Origin: Linepithema humile
Taxonomy: Eukaryota > Arthropoda > Insecta > Hymenoptera > Formicidae
Reading direction: 5' to 3'
DNA: 64,000 nt
Assembly (NCBI RefSeq): GCF_040581485.1
Contig: NC_090131.1
Span: forward strand, 2,790,001 to 2,854,000
Shown: one piece after another, positions 14,785 through 28,394 of the stretch
How positions within the stretch are numbered: position 1 is the first letter of the stretch
How the letters are laid out: every line of letters starts with the position of its first letter
The notes under the pieces: generated by a model
What the model was told of the DNA's origin: nothing
The model's database searches: none
Seen by the model: the letters and a program-made list of their open reading frames with translations, nothing else
Position numbers and translations under genes: made by a program

Positions 14785-16416
14785 AAGATCGTGCACTGGA
14801 CGGAGAAAAGAGGACATTTTTCGCAGTCTTCGCCCGGCTAATTATTCGTCTTGCCGAGAGTTTCATACGATGAGAGAAAAATCTGACGGGATTAAGCACC
14901 GAGCGAAATATCGAGTGTCTATCGCGGCAATATTTTGTGCCCACGGGAATATTATTATCATAATCTTAACGGGATGGGCAGTCGCAAAATGATTTCGCGC
15001 CGTTCCCGCCGTGAGATACAGTCGCGGCCAAAATTTTTCACCGCAACTGCCGCGGAGATCTACGTACGGAGCGAGCGGAATTGCCGGCACGTAGGAGGTC
15101 AGATCGTAGATCGGCGGATCGTCCGCAATAATCGGCGATTTTCAGCGATGGGATTGGCGCCGGGTGCCGTTTACATCGAGAGAGAGAGAGCTGCGCGCGA
15201 TCGGCCGATCTGCGCGTATGCGCGAAAATGGATCGGCGGATCGTGAGAGAGCACCGGAAGAGGATCACGGCTAGATTGCATTTCTCGCGCGCGCTTGTTC
15301 GCATTCTCTGATCATTCCTCCTCCGTACTAAGTACACTGCACCTCCCTTATCTAACGGAATCGGTATGATCTCTCTATAATTCCTAACGACGTTAGGTTT
15401 CCCACACCGCGACTTTTAACGACTCTCCGACCATGAATACCGCTTAATTAACCCGACACTTTGCGTGCGACGGCGATATAATCCGCGATCTTTTCTTTTA
15501 TATTTCTGTTTGACTTTATGCCCGTTGCTATTTAATGCCAAAGGTAACGTGAATGACGTACTGAAATAAAATGAACATTTGGAGACTCGATATTAAGCAA
15601 AGTCGTTCGTTTTTCTCTTGTTCCGCGGTCTTTGGACTTTTTTGGGAATAAGAAATCATGGTTCGCAACCAAAAACGGTAACACGCGAGTGCGGATAAAT
15701 AGAAAGAAGCAATTCTCAGAGACTGATGCAACGGGTGGAATGATGAGATACGGAAGGAGAGAGTAAATGCGAGTAAAGAGACCATGTCGATGAAAAACTA
15801 GGGCTGACATGTTAACGACAACAAGAACCTTTATTGGCCGTAAAAGCAACGATCGCTAAGCTGGTCTCATTCTAGTCTGGCCTGATGTACTCCGCCATCG
15901 GACCGCAAAGTCGTCTCGTTTTTTCAGTTATTATATACTTTAGTCTCGTCGTCGCGTCGCGCCCGTCTTCGGTCCTGATACGAATCAGTCATACAAACGG
16001 AAAGAAAATTATCTCGGCGGTCGTGCCGGTAATTGCGTCATTAGCGTCGGAACCGAGAGTTTGCCAGCAGTAACAACGTAATTTTTTGAAATCTTAAAGC
16101 ATATCGCGTGAGGTGAGGGAGCGGTGCCAGGGGGAAAGTCGGCCACCCGGCCCATTTTTCTACGATTCTTTACGAGACCGCGGGAGACATTTTGGATCTT
16201 TTCGGTGTCCATCCGTCTCGGTGTCGAGAAACATCTGTCGGACTCGCGGCGTTATCGCGGCGCCTCGTAGAAAACCGGTTGCCGTATATTGGAGAGTTCT
16301 TCCTCGAAGTGTCGGGAGCGTCTCGGAAGAGTCGTCGAAACTCACGGCGAAATAATGTTATTAAAAAGAATCGTGTTCGCGGACAGTGTGCGGCATGGCG
16401 CATTGCACCGATAACG

Positions 16417-16440
16417 TTTTTTTTCTTTTTTTTTTTTTTT
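16417..16440. repeat. T-rich homopolymer (one C)
   Basis: T run broken by a single C. It creates a poly-Phe stretch in a chance reading frame. Confidence 0.92.
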
Positions 16441-16652
16441 AAAAACCCACGAGTCTCCGGACTCTTAATTGCGACTAATATAGATAAGGTGACCCAAGCA
16501 AATCCCCTCGAGATGTCACGGCGCTGGACGTCACCATTAAGTTACGGCGCGTTGATTGACCAGAAATATTTTAAGTCGGGGTTAATTAGTCCGTGGATGT
16601 CGCGCGCTCAAAGATGTTACGCGCTTGGATTTTTGCATAATTGCCGACGCGC

Positions 16653-16668
16653 CGCGATTATAATCGCG
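16653..16668. repeat. 16-bp perfect palindrome CGCGATTATAATCGCG
   Basis: A perfect palindrome, extended imperfectly by GACGCGC on the left and TCG on the right. Confidence 0.88.
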
Positions 16669-19600
16669 TCGCTTATTTATCGCGGGGTACGTCAGGTGGA
16701 AACGTCGCGCGTTTTAACAGCGCGCGTGCGCCGGCTCATTAACGATTTCTTCTTGGAAGGAAGCGCGCAATGCGCTGCGGGCTGTATCGCGCGAGAGCCC
16801 TGTCGGTGCCCGTCAGTTCTTTGGATTCCGCCTTACAGAACGGGCCGACCGTCTTGTGCAACACGTTGATTAATCCTCCGTTATTATGCCCTGCGATTTC
16901 CTCCTGAAATTCGAACTTAAGTCGGCATTGTGAACTGGAAAGCGTCAGATAATGAATTTTAATTAGCTCTTGAGGTGCGCTTTTATTCGTGCGTCAGTGT
17001 GTACCAGGCGCGGATATGCGATACACGCGCATGCAGCCAAAAGAAGTACATACTTTCGTCCAACACCTGTCGCTGAGAGATTACACGATTGTGATTATGT
17101 CAGAGGCTACGGATTCTTAGAACTTGGAGATTAAACTATAAATCACTATTACTCACATTATTGGATGTAATTACATTATTTACATGTTCCTGCAGATTGC
17201 TAAAGAAATGCATTTCTAAAACTATTTTGATTATTTTTTTTTTTTGATAAAACATTAACTCGTATAAAAAGATGTAGAATTGTTTCTCGATATGTGTCTT
17301 AATATGCTCGTAAGTGTAGCCAGAGTACCGAACAACAACTTTCGGATAAACAAACAACACGACATTACCTGTTTCGTTACGCTTCCCGACGATTGAGCGA
17401 CAAGCTTTCGGCCGGTCGCGTCAGAACTCGCGCCTCACGGAATAAAATTGACTCACATCGCTTAAACTTTCAACAGCTCGCGGTGCGTTGCATCTCCCGG
17501 GACTCGTTTTCGCACGCGTGCATTTTCGCCGCGAGCAAGACCGGCCGCGTATCCACGCGTATGGCGTGCCGGCAGGTATGCGCTCGAGCGCCTCGTAAGG
17601 TCGCACGGATAGAAGGCACTCTCCCGTCGAGCACCTGTCGCCAAAAGGATCGGCCACCACCCGTACCGACGATCCTTCGTCTCCCGAGGACCCCGTTCGA
17701 TCTTGGGTCCCGGAGGCGTGTGTACGCGCCTCGCCAGCCTTATCTCGATGCGGTCGTCCTGTGACATGATGGATCGGTGCATTAGCGCGCTGATTAGGTC
17801 CTCTCCGTGAATCTTTTCGTAACCTACTCGATTCCACTTCCTTTCGTTGCGCCTTCTCTCTCCTCTGCCGCGCGCGCGCTCTCCGTGTTTACTTATCCGC
17901 GAAAGATTCGGTTCTCATATTTTTCCTCCGCTTCACTTTCACTTTTTCGTTTTTAATTAAACGATTAATTAATAAGAAACTGATGTCACTATACAAGATT
18001 CGTGATTATTATCTGTGAATTACGTGAACTTGTGAGGACAGGAACAGTAGTATTAGTATATTTCGTTTCTTCAATGGTTATTAACATTCTAAAAGCAGGT
18101 TTCCATTTGATTAAAAAAATTTCATATTTTTCATAGTTTGAAATTTTGAAGTAATTACGAGGAACGAACAATTCTCGCATTATTATTGTATCATTCGAGT
18201 CAGGCGTGATTGCGGCGAACGATGGTAATATTAAAACGCAACATTCCACTGGCATCATTTGTTTCACGTCGCGGTGTCGAATACTGCAATACGATTTCGC
18301 AACGGATAATCGACGAAGGATTGTTTAACGCGATTCTCGTATAAAATATCACACGATGGATACAATATCACGCGGAATAATGAACTTTGGTGCGAGATGT
18401 TGGGGTAAAGCAATCGGGACGTGAGAGAGACGGCCGGCGTTCGCCGTGGGCAACGCGGAGAGGAGATCTAGTCGCCGCGAGATTGACCAATTCCACCCGG
18501 TGTATCTAGCATCTACTAATCTCGCGTATATGGCGTACCGAGTACTTGCTTAACAAATCTGCCAAGGAGGCAGGTGAACGCGCGCGCAACATAAATAAGG
18601 GGAATCGAACACGCTGGCGAAATGTTAAATGTCCTAAACGTGTGTGAATATGTACGCGCGTACACCGTAAATGTCACAGCGCCGGGGCTGAGCCTTTCGC
18701 GGAGATCTCCGCGCGCCGCGTGCTCCACGCCGAGGGAATACAAATTTCCTAGGGTTCACGTCTGTCGATATACGTCGTATATCGGAAATCTGGAATCTGC
18801 CGGCCGGCGTATTAGTGGGAGTCCCGCGGTAAAGCATTCCCGTGGTATGTCGGGTCGCGCGAGCGCGCGGCAGGGTGGCATATTATATTACATCGCGGCG
18901 CGATAAATCACGCGCCGCCCGAGCTTAATACAGACACGCGCGGAAAGAGTACAAATCCGCGAATTAATTGAATCCGCGGGCATTGAGATGCGCGAAACGC
19001 GATAAAGCGCGAGACGACGAGCGAACGCCGCCGAAAAAATTTGATAGAGTGCATTAGTTTCCCCGAGTGCCATTAACTTCTTTTTAACGTAATCTAAAAG
19101 TAGTTTCGCAACATTTATTGATGACACTCTATCACGCGAACGATCGAATATGTTAATTGGAATATTTTTTAATGCGTTGAGTAAATGTTGCGGAATATCG
19201 AATCGAGTAAGAAGAGCAAAAGTATCGGTTCTTGATGGAACGATATCATCTCTTGAGTGCGTCGTTCATTTCTATAATTGTAAGAACGCTGCGATCCGTC
19301 CGCACGTTACACAGCCGATTCAATATGTACGCGCGATAAGAGCGACGTGCGTATATAAATATATATGTGCAGCGAAGACGATAGGCGCTGCCAGGGAAAT
19401 AAAAATACATCAAAGCTGCGTCGGGTGTAATTCATCATCTCGGTGATATTAATGCGACTGCAGGCCGCTTTTGCCAGAACGCACAATCGGTGCATCGTGT
19501 GTACGCGCTTATACACACGGTCTGAAGTTTCGACGTGGCCCGTCTGTGCGGTGAAAGTGAGAGAAAGAGAGGGCGTGTATGTGTGTGGACACATTAGGGA

Positions 19601-22600
19601 GAAAAAGAGAGAATGAGAAAAAGGCTATTCAGGGCCTCGGGATGTTTTCACAGATGAGAGGCGATACCGCGAGGGTCCTGCCTGCGCAAAACTTTATTGA
19701 TGACGAAATACACAATCGGCGCGATCTACCACCGCGCACTATGTACCTTCAATTATATATAAATAATTAACCTTCCGCATCGACAGAGTGCGGGCCGCGA
19801 TCGGGCCCAATTAAATCCAGCGTGATGCAAATCAGTCGCGTAACGATCGCGCCACTTTTGCCGATGTTTCCGCGGTGAAAACGCTTATCGGCCCACCTGA
19901 TGGTAAGATCGACGACAATCTTGAATAATAAGCTTGACATTCACTCCTCGTGTGTGACCGGCACAAGTCTGCTTCGTAACACGCTGTACGCGCCCGTGTC
20001 ACGTCTCCAGCTGTTTTTTTTTCTTCTACTATAATTCATAGTGAAAAGGAAACAAGATACGTTTTAGCAGCCTGCGGCGAAATTCCTAGAGAGCCTAATT
20101 TTACGACTGAGCGTCCATATAAAATTAGTTTCTTAAATCGATTTTATTGCATAGCCGGGAGCTTGCTAAAGTCGTCGGCGGAAGCGATTTTTGAAATTCG
20201 CGAGGGTTTTTCACGGCGGACGGATGCCGTGGATTAAATTACGTAAACAGCATTTATCCGCCGGGCTTTTTCCACTTTAGTACCGTTTTTCGCGTGTTTT
20301 CCTCAGAATGTGTATACGTTTGTATTTACGTTTATTCCCGAGCATCTTGTTGATTGCACACGTGGAATCGGCAGCGTCGGCAATTCTGCGACGAAGAAGT
20401 AAACAATTTCTGAATACGCGACGACAGTGCGAAGTATACGTGTATAGCTATCGTTCTTTTCCCCACTTCTTCCCGTTCTTCTTTTTCTCACTCCTTTCTT
20501 TTCATTGCCGGTTTCTCTTTCCCGGTATCCGGCGGGAAGAAATATTGCCCGATCGGGACCCAATATCTGGCGGGCACGTTTAGAGAGCTTCACCCTGCCG
20601 ATTCCTTCCTCCCGCCAGGTTCCTCGGCGAACTTCCGTGGGTTCCGCGGTCAAGAAAAGGCAGACAGCAGTACGAATTGAGTCGCTTCTGTCCCCAGCGC
20701 GTGTATATATCCTCGGAGTAACTAATTATGCAGATAACGAGACGCGGCGCAGGAAAGGGGAAGCACTCAGATACGAAGGCTCGATCGCGCGCTCTGTTCG
20801 CCCACCTTTCGACCGCGACGTTTTCGACCTTTTTCGATGGCCCCGCCGTGGATACCGTGGCGCTCCCCTTTTTCCCGAATACACTCTAATGTCCATGATA
20901 AACGTTGCTATACGGGGTATGGTTATTATATTTTTGGAGATACGCGTATACGAGAAGGAAAGTGTGAAATGGAATCGATCGCGGCGCCCGAGCACTCCTG
21001 CGGCCTAAAGTGCGTCGGTAAGTGGTCGAGTTCGATCACCCGATCACTTCAAATCACACGCACACATACGCGCGCACACCAAGCACCGAGATAGAATGCA
21101 TACGGTAGTAACGCGTAATTAAGCTAATTAGCAGCCTGCGTTTATTAAAAATATCAATTTAGCGAAAGTCGGGGCGCGTACACGCAGACATACGCGCGGG
21201 TAATCGTGTCTCGCGATGCGCGATCGCTTCATAACATCGTTATTAAGCCGAGAGTTAATTAAACGTCCGCGGTACATCACTGTCTAGTAACAAAGTATTT
21301 CCTTGCAATTTAGCGGCTCGCCCAGAATCACCACCCCGTGGTTTACCTTCGCGTTATCCATTATACCAAAATCTCATCGTGCGTCAAGTTCCGGTGGAAG
21401 GTTTGAAGGTTTTCGGCAGGATCTGCCGCGACGGGGTGGGGGAAGGATCATCCGGACTCGGAGAGCGCGGGGTGCAGCCCATAACGCGCAGGTAGTCGGA
21501 GCCAGTACGGCGTCGTGTACGTTCCTACATATATACACACTATAACGAGTGCGGCAGTTTCTCATTAGCGCGGCCGCTTTTTCTGCCAACGAATTATGAA
21601 TCGTTTTTATTGCTTTTAAAATTGCTAATCAACCTCTCGGCCATCGGGGGCAGTCCCGGACTCGTTATGCTGCGGTGCCCCCTTCCTTCCACCGCCCCTT
21701 TCCCTCGCCGACACCTATATACGCCCCTGCTGAATAGATATCCGACATTCCTTTATTTCTGCGTTCGCCGTGCAACGCGCGCCGTCGATTGCGCTGTTTA
21801 ATATGGGCGCGTTTGATTTATTAATCCTTGTTTGATTTAATATCCCATTCGAATTACTTCGGTTTAAACGACCGCCATTGATCGTTCCGATGAGATAAGC
21901 CCCGTCCTTTGTTGCGTCTTTACGCGCGATCATCTTCCCGAGTATTAAGTACGATAATCGGATAAGATCTATGCACTCGCCGCCGCACCCTCTTTGTGCC
22001 TTTCCAAACGTTTTCCTTACTCTTTGAATCTTCAGTGTGGGGACCTCGGCGATTCCGCGGGCGATTCTGCCGCGATATCCGTGGAAGACCTCGTCGATCT
22101 TTTCCCTCGTCGCGAACCTTGTTGAAATGTCAGCCATAAATTTTCGCAGGCGCATATGGCATGATATTTCCTCATTGTTTCGCTCGTTAACATAAAGCCA
22201 ACGAGCTAATGTTGCCGATGTCAGCTCCGCGAACCATCGGAATCGTCATATCCTGTCACACGTTTGCACGATGTTTACGCGAAAGTTACAACAGGAGTTT
22301 CGCTCGTTTCGCTGCAAAAGCGTCTTCATATTTCGCATCTACGACAACGGCACTAATAGAGATAGCAATTACAGAACGTCTGACTTATCGCCATTCTCTC
22401 TCAGCGTGATTCTCGGCCTCGAGCCGCCCGTTAGCGGGCAAATTGAAAAATTTCTAATTATGTCTCCGCTGTGTAATACACCGTTATGAATTTATACCAC
22501 GATCACATTATACTTACCGACAGTGCCGTAGTGCGGCAAAACCCATCGCGATACAAGGCACTTCTTGCTCCGATAAAATTCACGTTAACAAGTTCCTCAA

Positions 22601-24261
22601 CACAGGCTTGGACATTATCTCGCTTGCATTAAGTAGCGTTAAACGCATAAAACAGTACTTGACTCGAAGTTATCAATTGCAAACGCTGCACACGTGTAAG
22701 TTTTCCGTTTTCAGAAGCACCAAACTATATCTGCTAAGAGTATTTAAATTGAAGCGTAATGTAACGTTTTTGTTTGTAGATTATAATTTTAATTCTCACG
22801 CAGCAGTATGCTCAAAGCTCGGAATTAAAAATCGGAATTTGATTTCAATTTTCTGTATTATTAACTGGATTAATTAAGAACATTATTGAAAAAAGAAATG
22901 CAACAATCCACCGATCACTGTCGCTGCCGCGTTATTAAGTTTTAACGGAGATCGGCATGAAGATCATCGAGGAATCATCGTGTTCGACCGATCGGATTCG
23001 GCCGGCCGAGAAAGCGTATTCGCAAAGCGTTTTTTACCGCCATAAGCTCGCCCGACGGACCATTACGCCGGGCGGGGATAGGAGGTGTACGTCTTTTTTG
23101 TATCCAAATAATTTGCAATCTACCGCGTGGCACAGAACATTATTACGAAACATTGTAATTAGCCCGCAACTCCCCGGACTTTTTTCGACGGCGTATCTCC
23201 GGGACGATGGGCTCCGCCGATGCACGCGGGTGTGCCCGAGCCTTCACGTGGATCCGGATAACTTGGCGACTCTCCGCGAGAGAGAGAGGAGGTTGCCGGC
23301 GGAGGTTCGGACGTGAGGTGATTGATCGGTTCCAATATAATGAGTGCCGATAATGACCGACACGGGACAAGGCCCGGCGCGAACGGAAAGCGATGGGTAC
23401 GTTCGATAGGAGCCCACAGAGAGAGGATGCACGGTTCTGACTCTCCCCGAGTCTCCGAGGTGCACACACGCACACTCGTGCGTGTACACTTGTCGTCGGT
23501 TCACGGGCACGGTTAGAAAGACTCGGACGAATAAAAGAGACCTGCTTCGCGCGCCGCTCGATATTCTTCTTTTCTTCTCGGAGCAGCTCGTGTCACCGCG
23601 GATCGGAATCGCTTCGGGGCTCCTCTCGCCGGCGTTTTCAGCCGGTCAAGTGTTGCTCCGAGAATGAATTAATATATTATCCGGTAGTTATCGAGGTGGG
23701 ATCTCACCGAACGATGATGGATCTATTTCTAACGGAGATGTCTATGGTACGCGCGATACCTGTTCGTTTGGAATGCGCGCACGGCCGCGATTATGATAAT
23801 AGAGCGCAACGCGCGGATTTAGACAACTTTCCGAGTGCGTGCCGATATTACTCGTCCGATCTGGAAACATGCGCGAAATACGTCGGCTTATCTTGGAATC
23901 CACGCGCTAACGAAGCTGCGAAGGGGGCTTCGCGCATTCTCCGAGTCGTTTATAATAAACGGAGCCGACGTTCATCCGGACGATTGCAGCGTTACAGTGG
24001 ATACGCACGCGCATCGAGAATCACGAAACAATCGACGTTTGCGTCAACCTCGCGCTCGGTATGATTTTTCCCTTTTCTTTTTCTCCCGCTGCATATATTA
24101 GGTTACGAAGGCGTGTCGCCGCGAATCGGGGCCCCGCTTTCTTTTGTCGGCGATCGGGTGCTCGCTACTCAAGAGAGATGACGTGTCAATTTGCTGTTCG
24201 TTCCTTTCGTCGCGCACCTCTTTACTTCCATCGCTTTTGGTGAATCTCCCCTCTCGCCGGT

Positions 24262-24281
24262 GCGTGTACGCGCGTACACGC
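24262..24281. repeat. 20-bp perfect palindrome
   Basis: GCGTGTACGC followed by its exact reverse complement. It contains GTACGCGCGTAC, which recurs elsewhere in the window (for example 18651-18662). Confidence 0.9.
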
Positions 24282-24296
24282 TCTCAGCGGGAGAGG

Positions 24297-24299
<3 letters not shown>

Positions 24300-24329
<30 letters not shown>
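24300..24329. repeat. (GA)n microsatellite
   Basis: Pure GA run 19 bp after the 20-bp palindrome at 24262-24281. Confidence 0.95.
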
Positions 24330-24335
<6 letters not shown>

Positions 24336-24868
24336 AAAAGAGCAAAAGAGAGGAAGCCACGGTGAGTGGAAGCGGGACGGATCTATCTACCGGTTGTTAT
24401 CTAGTGACGCGTCGAGGATTACGTTTGTACAATTCGCCGGCGTGGATGATGTTGTCGCCCATGGTGTCGGCGTTATCTCGACACGGGAGGGCACTTACCT
24501 GCCGATAACCGTCCTCCTCGCTCCTTCCTTCTTGCGCGCACATACGTACGCATCTACTCGCCGTCATTTCCCTCCCCTCGCCTCCTTTCTCTCCGTCCGT
24601 TTTATTTATTCCCTCCGTCTATATCCCCGGGTTCTCTTCTCGTTCCGCGACATTTGTTCGCGAATTTCGGCCGGGCTTCCACGGGGCTCGCCGTGCTCTC
24701 GATTTTCTTTTTTTTACTCTAATTTGTACGGTGACAGTGGAGTGGGGTGCCGGCGTGCATTCGTAAATTAGCTCCGCGGCGATTCCGAGCCCTCATTTCG
24801 GATGTCCCGAAACGCGTCGTTATTAATCCGCATATATTTCGACGTTTCGTTTTCACGCGGCAGCGAGA

Positions 24869-24895
24869 TTTTTTTTTCTGAAAAAAAAAAAAAAA
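24869..24895. repeat. T10-CTG-A15 inverted homopolymers
   Basis: A T run and an A run separated by three bases. Ten A-T pairs could form a snap-back hairpin, which may also be a sequencing or assembly trouble spot. Confidence 0.85.
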
Positions 24896-25696
24896 GGGAA
24901 CCATTTGTCGGCGCGAAAGTTATTTATGCAGAAGTGGGAAGGCGCAGTCGCGATAACTGTAAAGTACTTTGTACATGTACGTACTTATCAATTTCATTTG
25001 CGCTTCGCGGCGCTTAATATATTCATTGCAGAAACGCTTCGCTATATTCAATTTCACTTGATATCCGTGCGCCTCGCGTGTCGGCCGTCTTGAAGCATCG
25101 CTTTTCTGAATTCAGCGCGACTACCGGTCCCCCGACGACTTCGCTAAGATATCTTCGAGCGAAGTCTGGAAGAGGACGAGCGAAATTGACGAGAGTTGGC
25201 GAGGCGGACGGGGGAAATAAAGATAGAGGGTCCCTAGCCGCGCACTAACACTCCCGGCGGGTAATGAGACGAGGAGAGTTTATCCCTCCTCCCGCCGCCA
25301 CAGCGCGGTGGATGCTGTTTATGCAAATGCAACCACGAATCACGTCCGGTGGCAATCGCTCCGGGAATTATGCCGAGATCGGCATGAAATGATTATTCCG
25401 CGGCGCTAAACTCATCTCACTTTGTAGCCCGGCAATTCGGGGCCCCGCCGACAGTCGCTGGGATCGTCGTTTTCTCTCTCTCTCTTTCTCTTCCCGGCGT
25501 GGCGCGCACCACCCTATTTAATTCAAATAGGCTGTGATGTGCACGCAACATTTTCTTACTGCGCTAAAACGCAGGTACTCGATCGCTGCGGACGTGAAGA
25601 TATAGTATTGAAATTCTCAATGAGAAAACTGATAATTTTCTCGAACTCTTTTCAGGTGCACATGTAACTCGATTGAGTTACACACTCTTTCTGTCT

Positions 25697-25700
<4 letters not shown>

Positions 25701-25732
<32 letters not shown>
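25701..25732. repeat. (CT)n microsatellite
   Basis: CT run inside a longer pyrimidine-rich stretch. A shorter CT-rich stretch lies at 25470-25491. Confidence 0.95.
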
Positions 25733-25736
<4 letters not shown>

Positions 25737-26111
25737 GATTTTCATTATATTGTTATTTTTAATTTATTTTATTTATTTTCATGTTACTTTCTTGTTTCGT
25801 CGCGCTTCTTGTGTAACCGAGAACAATCGGCACGCCGTATTCGTGACAATTAACATCGAAGCCCTTTATACGAACTGCAAAAAAAAAAAGCCCCGATCGT
25901 AACTCCATCGTAATCGCATCTGTGTATTTGCCTTATATTATCCCCAATTAAGGCCCGCTTGACGTCTCTCCGCCCGATGCCGTTACCAATTAAGGTTTTG
26001 GTGTTACTTGCGGAGGAACGAAATATGTACGTAGATCGCAGTCGCGGATGGGTGAAACGACAAAGGGTAGGCTTAACTTTTCTGTGCGAGGCGGTGGAGA
26101 ACGGAGCCGGC

Positions 26112-26126
26112 CGCGCGCGCGCGCGC
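26112..26126. repeat. alternating (CG)n tract
   Basis: Fifteen bases of alternating C and G, the kind of sequence able to adopt Z-DNA. Similar tracts lie at 11391-11410, 38124-38140 and 39891-39904. Confidence 0.9.
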
Positions 26127-28374
26127 AGCGTGGTCGTGGCCCATTAAAGACTATCGAGAGTCTGGCGATCGGGGACATAAACATGCTCGACACCTCGCCG
26201 CATCGCGGTAATGCGTTCGTAACTCCCGGTAATATCTCGCTAGAAGCCTTTCTCTCTCTATTCCGTCTTGTTTATCCTTCGTCTTCCATCCTCGTCGCTT
26301 TTATTGCCCGCTTGGCCTATGAGTTTCGATCAGGAGGGTCGCATCGCTATCTCTCACCTTTGTACTGCGAGTAAAGTCAAGCGTAAGACACTTCGGAATT
26401 GCGATCGTATAAGACTGGAATATTGCATATATTTTTATTTGGAAGTGCGTATTGTTGGTTTAAAAAATTGTAATTTATGTGCGTGACGATAATACGAAAG
26501 AATTTTTTAATAATAATATTATAGTGTCAAAGATCGTTTGGACAACTTGATTATATTCTTTATTCGCTTGGCATTAAGATTTCTTTTCGTGATGTGGCTT
26601 GACGAACGAAAATTCAAACGGACTTTCATTGATGCAATCACCGGTTTGCGTGAGGAAGGCGGAGAGTGGTACTTTTCTTCTTTTAACGATACATCATCGT
26701 CCTAGAAGCGCGATTTATCGAGGCGCGTTAGATCAACGTCGTGAAGCATTAGTCCGATATCATCTCGAGGAATATAACGAACACTGAAAAAAATGAGCAT
26801 CTCGTCATCAAAAGAAATACCACCGCTGATGTTTCACTGATCGCAACGCGATATTCCAATTTCGAAAGTCATACTAAACACTATCGAAGTGTCCAATAAT
26901 CACTCTGTAGCGCAATAAAACATAAAGAAACATTTAAAAGCACATTAGGTTTGCAGACATCTTTTAAATATCTTTATAAATCTTTTCGACATTTATGTTG
27001 CTTGAATAGTCGTTTCTCTTCTTGAGGCATTTTAAATAAAATCGAAGAACAGAGTAGGCCACTTTCATTTATAAAATGACCAATTACCAAAGTAATATAT
27101 TTAATTAGAATGAACGCGGGGGAAAGCTGGCGGTGTTCTAAATAGGTTACACATCACAAACGTCGGGCCGGCAAACCGACGGTCTCGGGATTCTTTCGTC
27201 GTCGCGTGTGTGAGATTTTCGGCGAATAAAAAATCTCCGCCGATATACTGGAACGTGTGTCACAGCGCGACATAGTATCGGTCACGGTGGACGAGGTCGA
27301 GGTGGCGGCGGTGTAACGAGGCTCGAGATACATTGAGACGTAAAGTTTTCGGCCGCGGCTAATAGCGACATTAGTCATTTCGCCCGAACGTCACTGATAT
27401 ACAAATGGAGGCATCAATAATGGCTAAAGGAGTGAGCGAGACAAAGAGACATTCTCACGGCGAGCTCGAACGGGCGCGAGCGAGAGGGGCGAGTGCAAGA
27501 TGGACCGGTCAACGGTTCGGCCTTAGCGATACTCCGACTTGGAAGCGTTTTAGCATTTAGGAGGACGCTCGGATAACGCGCGAGAGATTAAGATTGAGAT
27601 TCCGGCGCATATTTGTCCATCTCTTCCTCTTCATTCGCCTCTTTCTCCGGCACACACGCTCACGGCCGAAGAATAGCCGCGTGATAGCGCGCGATTGAGA
27701 AGCCGCGAGATAAATGAGCATCGAAAGAATTTCGTTCTTTGACGCCTTTGGTCTGCAATCCACTCTCTCCTCGCCCGTTCTTCTTCCGCACTTATCACAT
27801 ATAAATCACGTTCGACTAGAACCGTATCTACTTTATCTATCTTTCCGACGTACAAAGGCCGGCATTGAACGGCAACGAATGCCGTTTAAATCACGCGTCA
27901 CCCGCGGCGATCGATCAAACGTGTAGAAATCTCCGAATGCGACGCGCTTGATATTTTTGTAGCATCGAAATTTATTCACCTCCGATATTTATTTTATTTT
28001 GAAACGTTTCAACATCAAATTATCATGCCAAATTATATTGCCGCGTAATCGGCGATTTTCGCATCATTCTCGATTTTCGCGTCCCGAATGGATCATAAAA
28101 TCTGCGGCGGGGAGCGAACGATAGGCGCCGTTGTACACGCAACGGTGTTAAGTAGCACGGAGAAAGTCAAAAAAACGTGGCGATTGTGTGCGTACCCGCG
28201 ACTCTGTAATTAAAAAACATTAAAATTACGAGTACTTAACTCCGCTGGCTGTGTACGTGAGCGCGTAATAATTGCGATAACTTGTTAGTGCAGCTGTTAC
28301 CTTCGTATCCTCTCGAGAATTACGTTCACGTGTAACGATCGTAAAGTAAAAAGAAATGGGAGTCGACAGTGGAA

Positions 28375-28394
28375 GAGAGAGAGAGAGAGAGAGA
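28375..28394. repeat. (GA)n microsatellite
   Basis: Pure GA run in a purine-rich stretch. Confidence 0.93.

Larger units (their letters stand above)
12001..20000 (+). other. non-coding DNA, probably upstream ds intron (part 3)
   Basis: No exon recognised. It contains a (GGCC)4 block, a pair of diverged direct repeats around 14395 and 14682, a cluster of GATCGGC motifs at 15109-15244, a 16-bp palindrome at 16653 and a T run at 16417-16440. The 225-codon frame at 16192-16869 reads through that T run as poly-Phe and looks like chance. 17100-17350 and 17940-18200 are AT-rich. Confidence 0.6.

Noticed and set aside
15808..15825. VND-N reading near 15815
   Set aside because: A stop codon lies just upstream in that frame and the context is not cadherin.
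16192..16869. A 225-codon open frame on the + strand
   Set aside because: It reads through a T run as poly-Phe, has no recognisable domain, and lies in CpG-rich DNA where stop codons are rare.
20837..21016. Open frame ending at a good-looking donor (GGTAAGT near 21015)
   Set aside because: The peptide has no recognisable domain, no supported acceptor or start, and GTAAGT occurs by chance in DNA of this length.
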